A DNA stretch of 64,000 nt from Pseudo-nitzschia pungens (Eukaryota > Bacillariophyta > Bacillariophyceae > Bacillariales > Bacillariaceae), in the NCBI GenBank assembly GCA_037355855.1, contig CM074766.1, positions 3,844,001 to 3,908,000 on the forward strand. Reading direction: 5' to 3'. A program made the translations under genes and the position numbers. The notes under the pieces were generated by a model, which saw nothing but the letters and a program-made list of their open reading frames with translations, searched no databases and was not told where the DNA came from. The first letter of the stretch is position 1. Each line of letters starts with the position of its first letter. Shown one piece after another: positions 20,311 to 30,124 of the stretch.

Positions 20311-21320
20311 TTTCTTGTAGAAATATACCTACAGTGGAAGGGGCTGTTCGTGAACTACACCTTGAAAAGACTTAGGGGACTTAGCAAGGAACCTTGAAGA
20401 ATGTAGAACGTTAAGTGGAAATCACTTAGGAAGCTTGGAAACAATGTAGAACATTAAGTATAATATATACTTAAGGGCCTTGAGGGTGGAGCTTGGAAAC
20501 AGATCGAAGCAGTACAGACGTCAACAGTAAGACGGCAACAGTATTAGAAGTATTTTCGGATCGCTGTAGAATCGGTACTGGAGGTGCTGTAGAAAATTAG
20601 GTGTCGGTTTTGTTTTGGTTGTTGCTGCTGATCGATCGGCCGAGTGGTGAATTGGCAACCAAATCAACCAAAAGAAGCAGCCAGCAACTGAACCAATAGC
20701 AGAAACAAAGAGCGCAGGTCTTGGTTAATACATGTAGGTCCTGGGGTTGTGATTGGTGGTGTAAAAGGGAGCGAGATATCGCATGGTAAAGTTGTGTAGA
20801 AATCTACGTATTTTTAGTACTGGAACATCGGAACGTCGGACAAAATGCGCGATGCGCAAATTGTGAGTTCACTGAAATAGAAGTAACTGATTATATTACT
20901 GGTATGGACGGTTTACATCACTATTAGTAACGGAAGAGTCACTAGGAGAGACTGAACTCACTTCAACGTGATGAAAGACAGACAATATTCAAATCCCAGT
21001 AACATGATGATTGGCTAATTAGTATGTCCTCTACGTGCAAGCCGGAAAACCCAAATCCCAGTAACATGATGATTGGCTAATTATTATGTCCTCTCCGCGC
21101 AAGCTGGAAAACCATGCCGGCTCAATGCTGTCACTTGAAAACACACAATTTTTGGCCCAATTTCTGTATTCGGGAGCTTACTAAGGGAAGAATAAGCAAA
21201 GTTGTTTAAAAGTGAATATAGAGCATTGTAGAGTAGAGTGTTAGCTAACAGACGATGTCTTTACTTTGAACAGAGGTGGTGTATGCAAGGAGATATTGCA
21301 AAAAGCAAAGATGCTGTCAC
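20311..21320. other. Spacer with one short tandem duplication
   Basis: A ~65-bp unit beginning CAAATCCCAGTAACATGATG is duplicated at about 20990-21113. The rest shows no coding or RNA signal. Bases 21316-21320 (GTCAC) are the target duplication of Gypsy-B copy 1. Confidence 0.55.
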
Positions 21321-21672
21321 TGTCGTATCTCTGGAAACCAGAAGAAAACGACCGAAGATAGAAGATAGAAATAGTTGTGTTGATAATTTTTGAATTAAAG
21401 AATTATGAATGAAATTAGATAAAAGATAAAATAGAATGTTTCTCGTACAACGCCGTGTTGAAAGAATTCAAACAGACGTAGAGAAACTCGGAATGGTCTT
21501 GAAGAACATAAAGAACAGTTCTTCAAAGAACCTAGAGTCATAGAGAACCTGAGTCGGGGACATCAGTCATAGAGAACCTTGAAGTTGATAGAAACATTGT
21601 TTTGTTTCTTAAAATATAAATGGTTTGTTTCTTGTATATTTCTTGTGTGTCGTAGTTTTGGGACATACGACA
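21321..21672 (-). repeat. 3' LTR of Gypsy-B copy 1
   Basis: 352 bp, 8-bp perfect terminal inverted repeats, appears identical to 26668-27019. Confidence 0.96.
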
Positions 21673-21716
21673 TTATCTTTCTTCTCGAGATAGATCTTGT
21701 TGAACTTGGAAAGATC

Positions 21717-24700
21717 TCATGGGGAATGATAAGGCTTGATACGTCTGAGATTAATCCGTTCAATGATATGCTCATTGCGAAGGAAAGATACAGTACCATT
21801 GGTGTGGACTTGAGTGATGGTAAATGGGCCAATTGCTCTGGAACCAAGCGCATCAGTCTTGTAGTTGAAGATCATGATCTGATCACCAATGTTGTAGTCA
21901 TGGTGTTTACGACGCTTGTTTTCTCTGAGCGCATTCTGATCAATAACAGATTGGCGTTTGGATCTGAGGAGTTTGATATCAGTGATGATAGGGATTGGAA
22001 GGAACATATCACGATGGAAGGCAATAGCTCCAGGTGAAACACCAAATGTTTTATGCACAGTGCATCTGACAGCAAATTGAGCAGAGGCAAAAACATTGTC
22101 AATGAGGTCAATAGCTTGTTGCAAATCCTGAGGAGGATTAGCATGAAGTTCAGTGCGCATGGCGGATTTCATAGTATCATGCACACGTTCCAAAACAGCA
22201 TTGGCTTGAGGATTTTTGACTGTGGTTGGAACAGGCTTGATGTCAAGGTTAATAAGGTGAGATTGGAAATCAACATTGAGGTATTCAGAACCTTGATCAA
22301 AAATGCATCTGCTGGGTTTTGGATAGCGAGAAAGCCATGCATCGTTTAATGCATAGATGGACATTTTACCTGAGGGATTCATCTGTGGAGCACGTTTGAT
22401 TTCAAGGAGGTTAGTGCACATATCCATAATGGTGAAACCATTAAATTCAACATTACCAATATTTGGGATATTGACATTCCAAGGGCCAATGGTGTCAATT
22501 GCAATAGTTTCCCAAGGGATGGAGAGTTCTTCACGAGTTGCAAGATGCCCATAAGAAATGTGGGTATTTTTGTGGCGTTGACAAGCATCACAAGTCTTGC
22601 AATATTCAGCAACAGCATCCTTGAGGCCTGGAGAATAAATGTGGATGGATATAGTTCGTGTCAAACGTTCAGCGCCTGCATGACCAAGTACATGATGATA
22701 CCAGTTGATGGTGTCTTGGACAAGCGCATTTGGAAGGACAATTTTGGTTTGGTTGTTTTTAGAATAAACCTTGAGTTCAGTACCAGCGAAATCTTTGGTA
22801 GAATAATGCTTGGTGTTCTGGATGGTGGAATCTGCTGCTTGAGCCTTGGAGAGAGCATCAAAACGCAGAGGATATGCAGGAAGATCTGCAGGGTAATTGA
22901 TAAAAAGATCAGCAATGGAAAGATCGGAAGTGTCAACCTTGGAGATTGGCTGAGTGTTTGGATCTTTGGAATCTTTGGAAGGAGAAACAGAAGGCAAACC
23001 CTGCTCCTCCTCCAAGGGAAGGCGCGAGAGGGCATCAGCGAGGATGTTGTCTTTGCCTTGGATGAACTTGAAAACAGGACTGAAATCTTCAAGGAGCATG
23101 CGCCAGGTCATAATTCTGTTGGATTGGAGATTTTGACGAGTGAGGTTTTCATGGTCAGTGTAAACAATAATAATTGCACCCCAAAGAATAGTCCGGTATT
23201 CTTTGAAGACTTCCACAATGCAAAGCATTTCTTTGTCAATGGTTGGATATTTGAGTTGAGTGGAAGTGAGTTTCCTGGAGAAGCATGCAACAATTTTACC
23301 ATTTTGAATAATCACAGCACCAAGTTGATAATCGGAGGCATCAGTGTAGACATCATAAGGGAGATTAGGATCAGGATATGTGAGGAGAATTTCCTCAGCA
23401 ATCATGGTTTTGGCAGCTTTGAAGGCAGCAAGCAATTCAGGAGTTGGCTTGACCGGTCCACGAGCCTTGCCAGAGAGGGCAGTGAGAGGAGCCAAAATCT
23501 CAGCGCGCTTGCGCCAATGAGCCCGATAAAAATTAATCATGCCAATGAAGGAACGCAGATCAGTGGTGCTTTGTGGGAAAGCAAGTTTCAAAATGGGAGC
23601 AATCTTGTTGGGATTTGGAAGAATGCCAGTGGTGGTGATGATATGTCCAAGCCAAGGAGCGCGTTGTTGGAACCAGTGGCATTTGGCAGGCTTAACAGAG
23701 AAGTTGTTGGCTTGCAGGATGGACAAAACAGTGGAGACAGTTTTGCAGTGAGATTGAAAGGTATCGGAGAAGATACCAATGTCATCAATATAGACTTCAA
23801 CACTGTTGAGGTTGATAAAAAGGGATTCCATACAGCCTTGCGCCCAGCTTGGAGAGTTGAGGAAGCCCATTGGGAGTCTGAGCAATCTGAATTTGCCAAA
23901 AGGAGTGACAAGCACACAGAGCCAAGTGGAAGGCTCATCCAATTTGAAGGTATGGAATTGCATGCTGACATCAATAAGGGTGACATATTTGAACCCACGG
24001 CGTCGATGAAAGATATCCTGGATCTTGGGCAATGGATAGTGGAGTTTTTTGGTGACTTTGTTAAGCTCTCGAAAATCAGAAATGATTCTGCAGGAGCCAT
24101 CCGGCTTGGGGACAACAAATGTGGGCATACCCCATTCAGTTGCATAGCATCGTTCAAGAATGCCAAGTTTTACCTGCCGAAGGAGTTCAGTTTTAACAGC
24201 GTCCTGTTGGTGGATAGGGATACTGTAGGGCTGCTTGATATGATATGGTTTTGCACCCGGTTGGAGTTCAATGTGGAATTCCTTGTGGGGGAAAATCCCA
24301 AGTTCTCTGTGAGAGAGACCTTCAAACAGAGGATGGTGTTTGGAGAGAATCTGAAGCAACTGGGATTGTTGGTCAGTGGAAAGATGGTTTTGGTTGGAAA
24401 CCAGTTCTTGCAAATCAGTTTTCTCATATTTGGTTGCACTATCAACGTAGGATTGAGAGGTTTGCGCGATGTAGGCTTCAGCAATGGAGTAGGGTTCATT
24501 GCTGATGATCTTCTGAACCAAGGTTTGATTGGTGAAGTAGGATCTTGGATGGAAGGGCATATCCTTATCAAACCAAGAAACAAGGGAGGCTTCAAAATCC
24601 ATTTTGATGGCAAGCTTCTTCATAGTGGCACGTCCGATGATCAAATCGTAGTACATGTTGTCAACCACAAAACAAGTCAAGTGCTTAACACGCCTGGAAT

Positions 24701-26258
24701 AAGAGAGTTCTGGAAACATAATGTCAGTAAGATAAACATATTCAGCGCATTTAAACTTGCCATTGGGAGTATCCAATCCAATTGGAGATTCAAGGACATG
24801 GATGGGAATGGTTCTGGGGATTTGCTTTTTGGAGATTAATTCAAATGTGGAGCCACTATCAAAGAGGGTTTTGAAATAAAATTTGCCGGAGATATCGTTG
24901 ATGGATTTGCATGTAGTCAATGTACTAGTGGGAGCCAAATCAGTGCAAGGTTTGGAAATCAGTGGTTCAAATGGTTCAGGATTTGGATCTGGTGGAGCTG
25001 GAGATAGAACAATGGAAGGATCATGTGGATCAGCAGGGGCTGTGAACACTTCAGCAAGAGGTGTATCATCAGCAGTGGATGGTTGAATTGGAAAGCGTTG
25101 GAGATCCTGATGATAATAGGTGTCATCAATTTCAGCGTTGACATGAAAGAGGTCAACCCAAACGTCTTCAGGTGGAGAAATAAAGGTGCAAACATGACCA
25201 TCACCAGAAGAAGGCGGATTGCTGGGACCAGTTGTCACTGAAGAAGGGCGAGAGCTGTTTGCAGAGCCTGTTGCTGCGTTTGCATCAGCTGAAGACCGAT
25301 TGTTGTTGTTGTTGTTAGAAGGACCACGACGCTTGCCATTAGGATTGTCAATGTTTTTGAAACATTGACCCCAAGTATGGTTGCTACCAGGATGAATAGG
25401 ACATGGGTCTGTATCCTTGATTCTGTTGTTGGAATTAGAGTTGGAACTGGCGGAAGAATTCTGTGAGGAATTGTTGTTGTTGTTCGAACGCCGACCGTTG
25501 TTGTTGCCAGAACGACGGTTGTTGTTGTTCCGATTTTTACCAGTTTGTCTGTTGGAGGACTTGTTGGAATTGTTGTTGTTGCTGTTGTTGTTGTTCCTAC
25601 GATTGGCCTTGGTACAATAACGTTCCATTCTGGTGATAATATCAGCAAGAGTATCATCATAGGGTGAATGATGATCTTCGTAGGTGTCTTTCCAATCAGA
25701 TGGCATGGAATCGTAAATGAGGCTTTTAAAATCATCCTCAGGAATGATGGCATCAGCAGCTGTAGTTGGAGAACCAGGTAACAAGGGAAGCACCACGTTG
25801 TTATGGTAAGTGACCAAGGAAACAAAGCTGGAAACAGTCATGGAAGTGGTCTTTTTGATCTGAGAAAGGAATCGTTTGTGGTTTCGATAGACGTCATCGT
25901 TGTTAGAGAACTTGAACCGAATGAAGGCACGAACGTCGTCGTCAAAATGAGGCACCGTTTCAGTATGTCCAATGATGTTGGTTCTCCACCAAGTCTTATC
26001 AGAATAGTTTCGTAGAATGTCTGGGAACTTGGCGTATAGTTTTGGACCTGTTGTCCAACCCATGGCATGACGCGCTTCAGTAAATTCATAAATAGAATGA
26101 AGCAATTGTAAGAGAGTGGACGTTGTAGTGATAAAGGATACCTTTATCTTAGTTGTTTCAGTCTCAGTTTCAGTGGTTATAACACGTTTGTACTCAGCCT
26201 TTTCAAGTTCTTCTGGTTCGAAGTCGAACTTAAATGGAAGAGGTGTAATAGAAGACAT
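21717..26258 (-). CDS. gag-pol: Gypsy-B copy 1 Gag-Pol polyprotein
   Basis: About 1,513 residues in one frame, counted from the ATG (MSSITPLPF) whose equivalent in copy 2 also starts the ORF. Upstream codons are open but look like leader. Gag carries an Asn/Ser-rich tract (about 220-350) and inside it a C-x2-H-x4-H-x4-C knuckle (CPIHPGSNHTWGQC) near 285-298. Then come protease DSGS near 465, reverse transcriptase YIDD near 822, RNase H TDASD near 970, and the integrase zinc region (HH near 1180, CKTCDAC near 1219). The integrase D-D-E is near 1256, 1323 and 1359, with the usual 36-position D-to-E offset. With no stop between gag and pol, Gag and Pol must be made in equal amounts unless another control exists. 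Confidence 0.94.
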   Translation of the reverse strand: MSSITPLPFKFDFEPEELEKAEYKRVITTETETETTKIKVSFITTTSTLLQLLHSIYEFTEARHAMGWTTGPKLYAKFPDILRNYSDKTWWRTNIIGHTETVPHFDDDVRAFIRFKFSNNDDVYRNHKRFLSQIKKTTSMTVSSFVSLVTYHNNVVLPLLPGSPTTAADAIIPEDDFKSLIYDSMPSDWKDTYEDHHSPYDDTLADIITRMERYCTKANRRNNNNSNNNNSNKSSNRQTGKNRNNNNRRSGNNNGRRSNNNNNSSQNSSASSNSNSNNRIKDTDPCPIHPGSNHTWGQCFKNIDNPNGKRRGPSNNNNNNRSSADANAATGSANSSRPSSVTTGPSNPPSSGDGHVCTFISPPEDVWVDLFHVNAEIDDTYYHQDLQRFPIQPSTADDTPLAEVFTAPADPHDPSIVLSPAPPDPNPEPFEPLISKPCTDLAPTSTLTTCKSINDISGKFYFKTLFDSGSTFELISKKQIPRTIPIHVLESPIGLDTPNGKFKCAEYVYLTDIMFPELSYSRRVKHLTCFVVDNMYYDLIIGRATMKKLAIKMDFEASLVSWFDKDMPFHPRSYFTNQTLVQKIISNEPYSIAEAYIAQTSQSYVDSATKYEKTDLQELVSNQNHLSTDQQSQLLQILSKHHPLFEGLSHRELGIFPHKEFHIELQPGAKPYHIKQPYSIPIHQQDAVKTELLRQVKLGILERCYATEWGMPTFVVPKPDGSCRIISDFRELNKVTKKLHYPLPKIQDIFHRRRGFKYVTLIDVSMQFHTFKLDEPSTWLCVLVTPFGKFRLLRLPMGFLNSPSWAQGCMESLFINLNSVEVYIDDIGIFSDTFQSHCKTVSTVLSILQANNFSVKPAKCHWFQQRAPWLGHIITTTGILPNPNKIAPILKLAFPQSTTDLRSFIGMINFYRAHWRKRAEILAPLTALSGKARGPVKPTPELLAAFKAAKTMIAEEILLTYPDPNLPYDVYTDASDYQLGAVIIQNGKIVACFSRKLTSTQLKYPTIDKEMLCIVEVFKEYRTILWGAIIIVYTDHENLTRQNLQSNRIMTWRMLLEDFSPVFKFIQGKDNILADALSRLPLEEEQGLPSVSPSKDSKDPNTQPISKVDTSDLSIADLFINYPADLPAYPLRFDALSKAQAADSTIQNTKHYSTKDFAGTELKVYSKNNQTKIVLPNALVQDTINWYHHVLGHAGAERLTRTISIHIYSPGLKDAVAEYCKTCDACQRHKNTHISYGHLATREELSIPWETIAIDTIGPWNVNIPNIGNVEFNGFTIMDMCTNLLEIKRAPQMNPSGKMSIYALNDAWLSRYPKPSRCIFDQGSEYLNVDFQSHLINLDIKPVPTTVKNPQANAVLERVHDTMKSAMRTELHANPPQDLQQAIDLIDNVFASAQFAVRCTVHKTFGVSPGAIAFHRDMFLPIPIITDIKLLRSKRQSVIDQNALRENKRRKHHDYNIGDQIMIFNYKTDALGSRAIGPFTITQVHTNGTVSFLRNEHIIERINLRRIKPYHSP

Positions 26259-26655
26259 GGTTGTTGCTGGGTACTGCTGGGTATGTGTAGGTATATATGT
26301 GTTGGTATATATATATATAAGTGAGAAGGTATTGGTGGATACCTTAGACAACTTGTAGTTAAGGGAAGTAGTTGTCAAGTGTTGTCGGAGAACCTTAAGC
26401 TTGTTTGCTTAAGTATAAAAAATAAACTTAAAAATAAATGACCAAAGGTATGAATGACCGAAGGTATGAATGACCGAAGGTATGGATGATCGAAGGTTGG
26501 TATGATGTTGGTAACCTTAACCTTGGAAGGTATGGTATGGTACGTGTTGAGGTACCGTAAGGTTAAATGGTATGAGTAGGTTAATTATCCGGATGAAGAT
26601 AGGTTAAGAATTATAATCAATTCAAAGAATTGACAATGGTGGTCGTCGTAATCGA
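26259..26655 (-). other. Leader of Gypsy-B copy 1
   Basis: About 400 bases between the palindrome and the start codon. It contains a TATATATATATA run at about 26309-26320 and tandem ATGACCGAAGGTATGA words at 26440-26500. These are mirrored in copy 2 (about 56280-56345). Confidence 0.6.
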
Positions 26656-26667
26656 CTGTAATTACAG
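26656..26667 (-). promoter_or_regulatory. Perfect 12-bp palindrome abutting the 5' LTR (primer-site position)
   Basis: CTGTAATTACAG directly follows the 5' LTR, in the primer-site position. Copy 2 has TTGTAATTACAG at 56093-56104. It parallels the 14-bp palindrome in Gypsy-A. Confidence 0.5.
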
Positions 26668-27019
26668 TGTCGTATCTCTGGAAACCAGAAGAAAACGACC
26701 GAAGATAGAAGATAGAAATAGTTGTGTTGATAATTTTTGAATTAAAGAATTATGAATGAAATTAGATAAAAGATAAAATAGAATGTTTCTCGTACAACGC
26801 CGTGTTGAAAGAATTCAAACAGACGTAGAGAAACTCGGAATGGTCTTGAAGAACATAAAGAACAGTTCTTCAAAGAACCTAGAGTCATAGAGAACCTGAG
26901 TCGGGGACATCAGTCATAGAGAACCTTGAAGTTGATAGAAACATTGTTTTGTTTCTTAAAATATAAATGGTTTGTTTCTTGTATATTTCTTGTGTGTCGT
27001 AGTTTTGGGACATACGACA
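26668..27019 (-). repeat. 5' LTR of Gypsy-B copy 1
   Basis: 352 bp, appears identical to 21321-21672. The GTCAC target duplication follows at 27020-27024. Confidence 0.96.
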
Positions 27020-27024
27020 GTCAC

Positions 27025-27404
27025 TCAACGTGATCCATTATGGTAAACGTGATCCATTTAAGTTTTTGACGGGTAAGATTACACCTACCTTAGTCTCACA
27101 GCGAGTTTTCGTCCAAAGATTAATAAATATAAGTTTCAATAATGATCATTTAAGACTCATGCGAGTGAATAATTATCACGACAAATCAATTAACAGAAAC
27201 CTGACTCAACCTATGATTGATATTGTTGCAGCCGAAAGAATTTTCTTTGCGAACTAAGATTTTGCCGACTTTGAAAGAATGCGGACCTACCGTACGTATA
27301 CAGCTTCTGCGGAGACCACTATTTGCTTCGATGATGTGCATGATAGATAATTTATCACTGATAGTCTGTCCTCGTAGTTTTGGGAGATACGACAGTAATA
27401 AATC
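27025..27404. other. AT-rich spacer with a possible LTR scrap
   Basis: No gene seen. GTAGTTTTGGGAGATACGACAG at about 27376 closely resembles the end of the Gypsy-B LTR and may be a remnant. Confidence 0.4.
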
Positions 27405-27580
27405 TAATTCTGATTCGCAGAATATATTACTACAAAATTCCTATCAGCTGTCCCCCGGTTCTACATCTCCAACTACTCGTTTCTACGGAAGCCGGGGGAC
27501 AGCTGATAGGAATTCCGTAGTATTGTTAATTATAATTAATTTTAATTAATAACGATTGATTCTGCGAATCAAAATCAGAT
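27405..27580. repeat. Foldback element with 22-bp inner stem
   Basis: 27437-27458 pairs with 27492-27513 (core CTATCAGCTGTCCCCCGG), and GATTCGCAGAAT pairs with ATTCTGCGAATC further out. This makes an imperfect hairpin of ~175 bp, like a MITE or foldback transposon. Confidence 0.8.
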
Positions 27581-27749
27581 TTTTTCATTAATGTTCTTCA
27601 GATTGGCACGTGTTACCCTAATTTTTTATTTCGGTTGAGCTATTTTATTATTGCCGATCTGATTTTTATTGAGTCTGCAGGAAATCATGTTTTCCTACAA
27701 TTGGTCCTCCAAAAAACATGTGTTGAGGGAATCGAAACTACATTTAAGG

Positions 27750-27870
27750 GGGAAAAAATGAAGAAATTCCCGCAGAAGCAATAAAAATTCCCACAGAAGC
27801 CAAAAACGCTCCTGCAGAAGCAAAAAACGCTCCAGCAGGAGCAGCAAACGCTCCCGCAGCCTGCGGGAAA
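27750..27870. repeat. CCCGCAGAAGCAAAAAACGCTC tandem words
   Basis: Four to five degenerate ~22-bp copies end in the short palindrome CCCGCAGCCTGCGGG (27854-27868). Related words recur at 29390-29460. Confidence 0.65.
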
Positions 27871-28109
27871 GTGCCCAAAAAACTGGACCAGCATATAAAA
27901 AATTGGAGCAAGCTTAAATACACTGGATCAAGCGTAAATAAATTGGATCAAGGCTTGAATAGACTGCAGCAAGCTCAGACAAATTGGAGTAGCGTAGTTT
28001 TGGCGAGGTTTTGGCGAGCAACTCTGTCGTACGGTACTACTAGTAATTAGTCCTCCCTCGCCTCGCGTCCCCTCGCATAACTTACTCTCATCTATCGACT
28101 TACGTCCAC

Positions 28110-28880
28110 CAGTGTCGATTGTTGCGTCTCCACCATTATTGTCGATTGTTGCGTCTCCACCATTGTCGATTTTGGTTGTATTCCTTAGTGGTAGTTTAGT
28201 GGATTTTGCTTTTGCAAGTTGCAAAAATACTAGAAATAATGAATTAGTGTGTGCTCCAGTTTGCTCCAGCAGTTTATTTGTAATAGGTTTTCGATTATAC
28301 CAATAGCGATCACTCCCACGTCACTCCCACAGCTAAGTATCGAACACTTGTGGGATTCGATTATATTCATCTTCATTGGTGGCTATTGAACATAGGTACG
28401 CTACAAAACCTTGGACGTCTAGATGGTGGGATTGAAGTCGGCCGACGCATCCAAGTATAGAAGAACTGATGGGATTGAAGACCGACGTGCTTGTTATCTG
28501 ATAGGTTAGAGTTGTCTTTAGTTATTATTCATTTACAGGGGTGGATATCGAACATATGTTACATGAAAACCGGAACACCAAAACACGATTGATCGATTGC
28601 TCTTGTAAGATCTTGTAAGAAATAATCGATGGATTCAGCAAGCAGCAGCAAGCAGCAAGCGCTTTCATTATTTCTATTTTTGCAACTTGCAAAAGCAAAA
28701 TCTAAACTACCACTAAGAAATACAACCAAAATTGACAATCGACAACCGACAATGGCGGAGACGCGACAATCTTCTGGTAGAGACGTGACAATCGACAAAT
28801 CTAAACCACCTCTAAGAAATACAACCAAAATCAAAATTGACAATGGTGGAGACTCGACAATCGACTGGTGGAGACGCTGA
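28110..28880. repeat. Large imperfect inverted repeat (~130 bp arms)
   Basis: The arm at about 28117-28245 is the reverse complement of parts of 28660-28880. Shared words are TTTGGTTGTATT, TTAGTGGTAGTTTAG, GCTTTTGCAAGTTGCAAAAA and TGCGTCTCCACCATTGTCGA. The right arm has been expanded with extra GTGGAGACGCGACAATC units up to about 28960. The centre (28250-28650) has no gene. Confidence 0.75.
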
Positions 28881-28959
28881 CGTGACAATCGACCATGGTG
28901 GAGACGCCAACGCGACAATCTTCTGGTGGAGACACCGACGCGACAATTTTCTGGTGGTA

Positions 28960-29472
28960 GAGACGGTGGAATTTTTGGATTGTCGGATTCTTGTCGCCAT
29001 CGTTGTCGGCAAAATCAGAAGCAGTTCGAAAAATCACTTTGCGAGGTCGATTTTCCGGCAGAAAAAAGGCTCAAACACACTCTCGATGCAAGGGTTGCTC
29101 TGGACAAGAAAGTTGGGTTGAAAGGAGTTGTTGCAACAGGATTTGGGCAACCACCATGGTCCCGGTCAAAATGAGAAGGAGTGGTGTGTTGGTGTCAAAA
29201 AAGTAGGAAGACTAAATCCTACACTGAATTAGGTAGAATTAAAGTACCAGAGGCGATGGGATCGATCCACACCAGTACACCTATGGATAAGGTTAAGTCT
29301 TACTCCGCATATTCAGGCGATAGATCGAGTGTCGTAAGGCTATTGTTAATTACTACATTTAACCGTTCCTGCAGCGTTAAACACATTCCCTCACAGTTAA
29401 AAAAATTCCCTCAGCCTTCAGACGTTCCCTCAGCATCCAAAACGCTCCCGTAGAAGCAAAAAAACTTTCCTT
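28960..29472. other. Spacer, nothing recognised
   Basis: Short open frames over 28980-29200 do not agree on one frame and match no family I know. No RNA gene seen. Confidence 0.4.
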
Positions 29473-29566
29473 CAGCTGAGGGAAAAAAAACAAATTCCCG
29501 CAGCCACCAATTTTGAACCCAAAAAAAATTTGGTGGCTGCGGGAATTTGTTTTTTTCCCTCAGCTG
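29473..29566. repeat. Near-perfect hairpin, ~42-bp arms
   Basis: 29473-29514 is complementary to 29525-29566 apart from one or two length differences in the T/A runs, with a loop of about 10 bases. Arm words are CAGCTGAGGG and CAAATTCCCGCAGCCACCAA. Confidence 0.9.
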
Positions 29567-29912
29567 CAGGAGTTTTTAATTTTTAGGGAGAAACGGTAAT
29601 TCTTGAAGGAAAATTCTTCACAATCGGGAATTTATTGAAAGTAGCGACATGTGAATGGGGGAGGAATAGTAATTTTTAAGAGCAACTTGTTTATTTTGGT
29701 TCCCAAAATATTAGTACTACTTTCGTGAAAAATAAGAAATTCCCGCAGACTCATTGAGCGTGTCAATCAAACAATAAGCCCAACTTCATTTTTTTTCCCC
29801 GAAAAACTGTTATTACCGGGCGCTCCAGTAATTCGCACGTACGAGAAGGACCAAGAGATGTTTTTCCATTTTGCGCACATATCGCACATAATTAACCTTA
29901 CCGTAACTTAAT
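29567..29912. other. AT-rich spacer
   Basis: No gene or repeat beyond short homopolymers. It ends at the GTACA target site of Gypsy-A copy 2 (29913-29917). Confidence 0.4.
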
Positions 29913-29917
29913 GTACA

Positions 29918-30106
29918 TGCCATACCCCGGGTCTACTAGTGATTAGAATAGTAGTGATATGCAAATTGTGAGCTCTATTGATTAGTCTATTTGCTACAGT
30001 TCTAAGAGCCCTCCGAATCAGCGATTCTGTCGACTCGCCGATTGTTTTTATCCTTATCCTTAATCCAGTCCCGTGTGCGCTCGTGACTGTATTTTGGTGC
30101 ACGGCA
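29918..30106 (-). repeat. 3' LTR of Gypsy-A copy 2
   Basis: 189 bp, TG...CA ends, same as 35583-35771. The purine tract GGAGGAGTA on the minus strand adjoins it inside the element. Confidence 0.96.
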
Positions 30107-30124
30107 TACTCCTCCATGGTACTG

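Larger units (their letters stand above)
21321..27019 (-). mobile_element. Gypsy-B copy 1: complete Ty3/gypsy LTR retrotransposon
   Basis: 5,699 bp, on the minus strand. Two 352-bp LTRs (21321-21672 and 26668-27019) look identical by eye and end in TGTCGTAT...ATACGACA. A perfect target duplication GTCAC lies at 21316-21320 and 27020-27024. A single fused gag-pol ORF (21717-26258) has no internal stop. The polypurine tract GAGAAGAAAGATAA on the minus strand abuts the 3' LTR (21673-21686). It is a different family from Gypsy-A: the LTR is longer, gag and pol are fused, and the zinc knuckle is of a different type. Confidence 0.97.

Noticed and set aside
22545..24839. 764-codon plus-strand frame
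   Set aside because: It is the antisense of the Gypsy-B polyprotein, which has full domain support on the minus strand.
26259..26378. 40-residue N-terminal extension of Gypsy-B Gag
   Set aside because: It has no ATG, begins at TTG, and crosses a TATATA run. Both copies share a good ATG at MSS.
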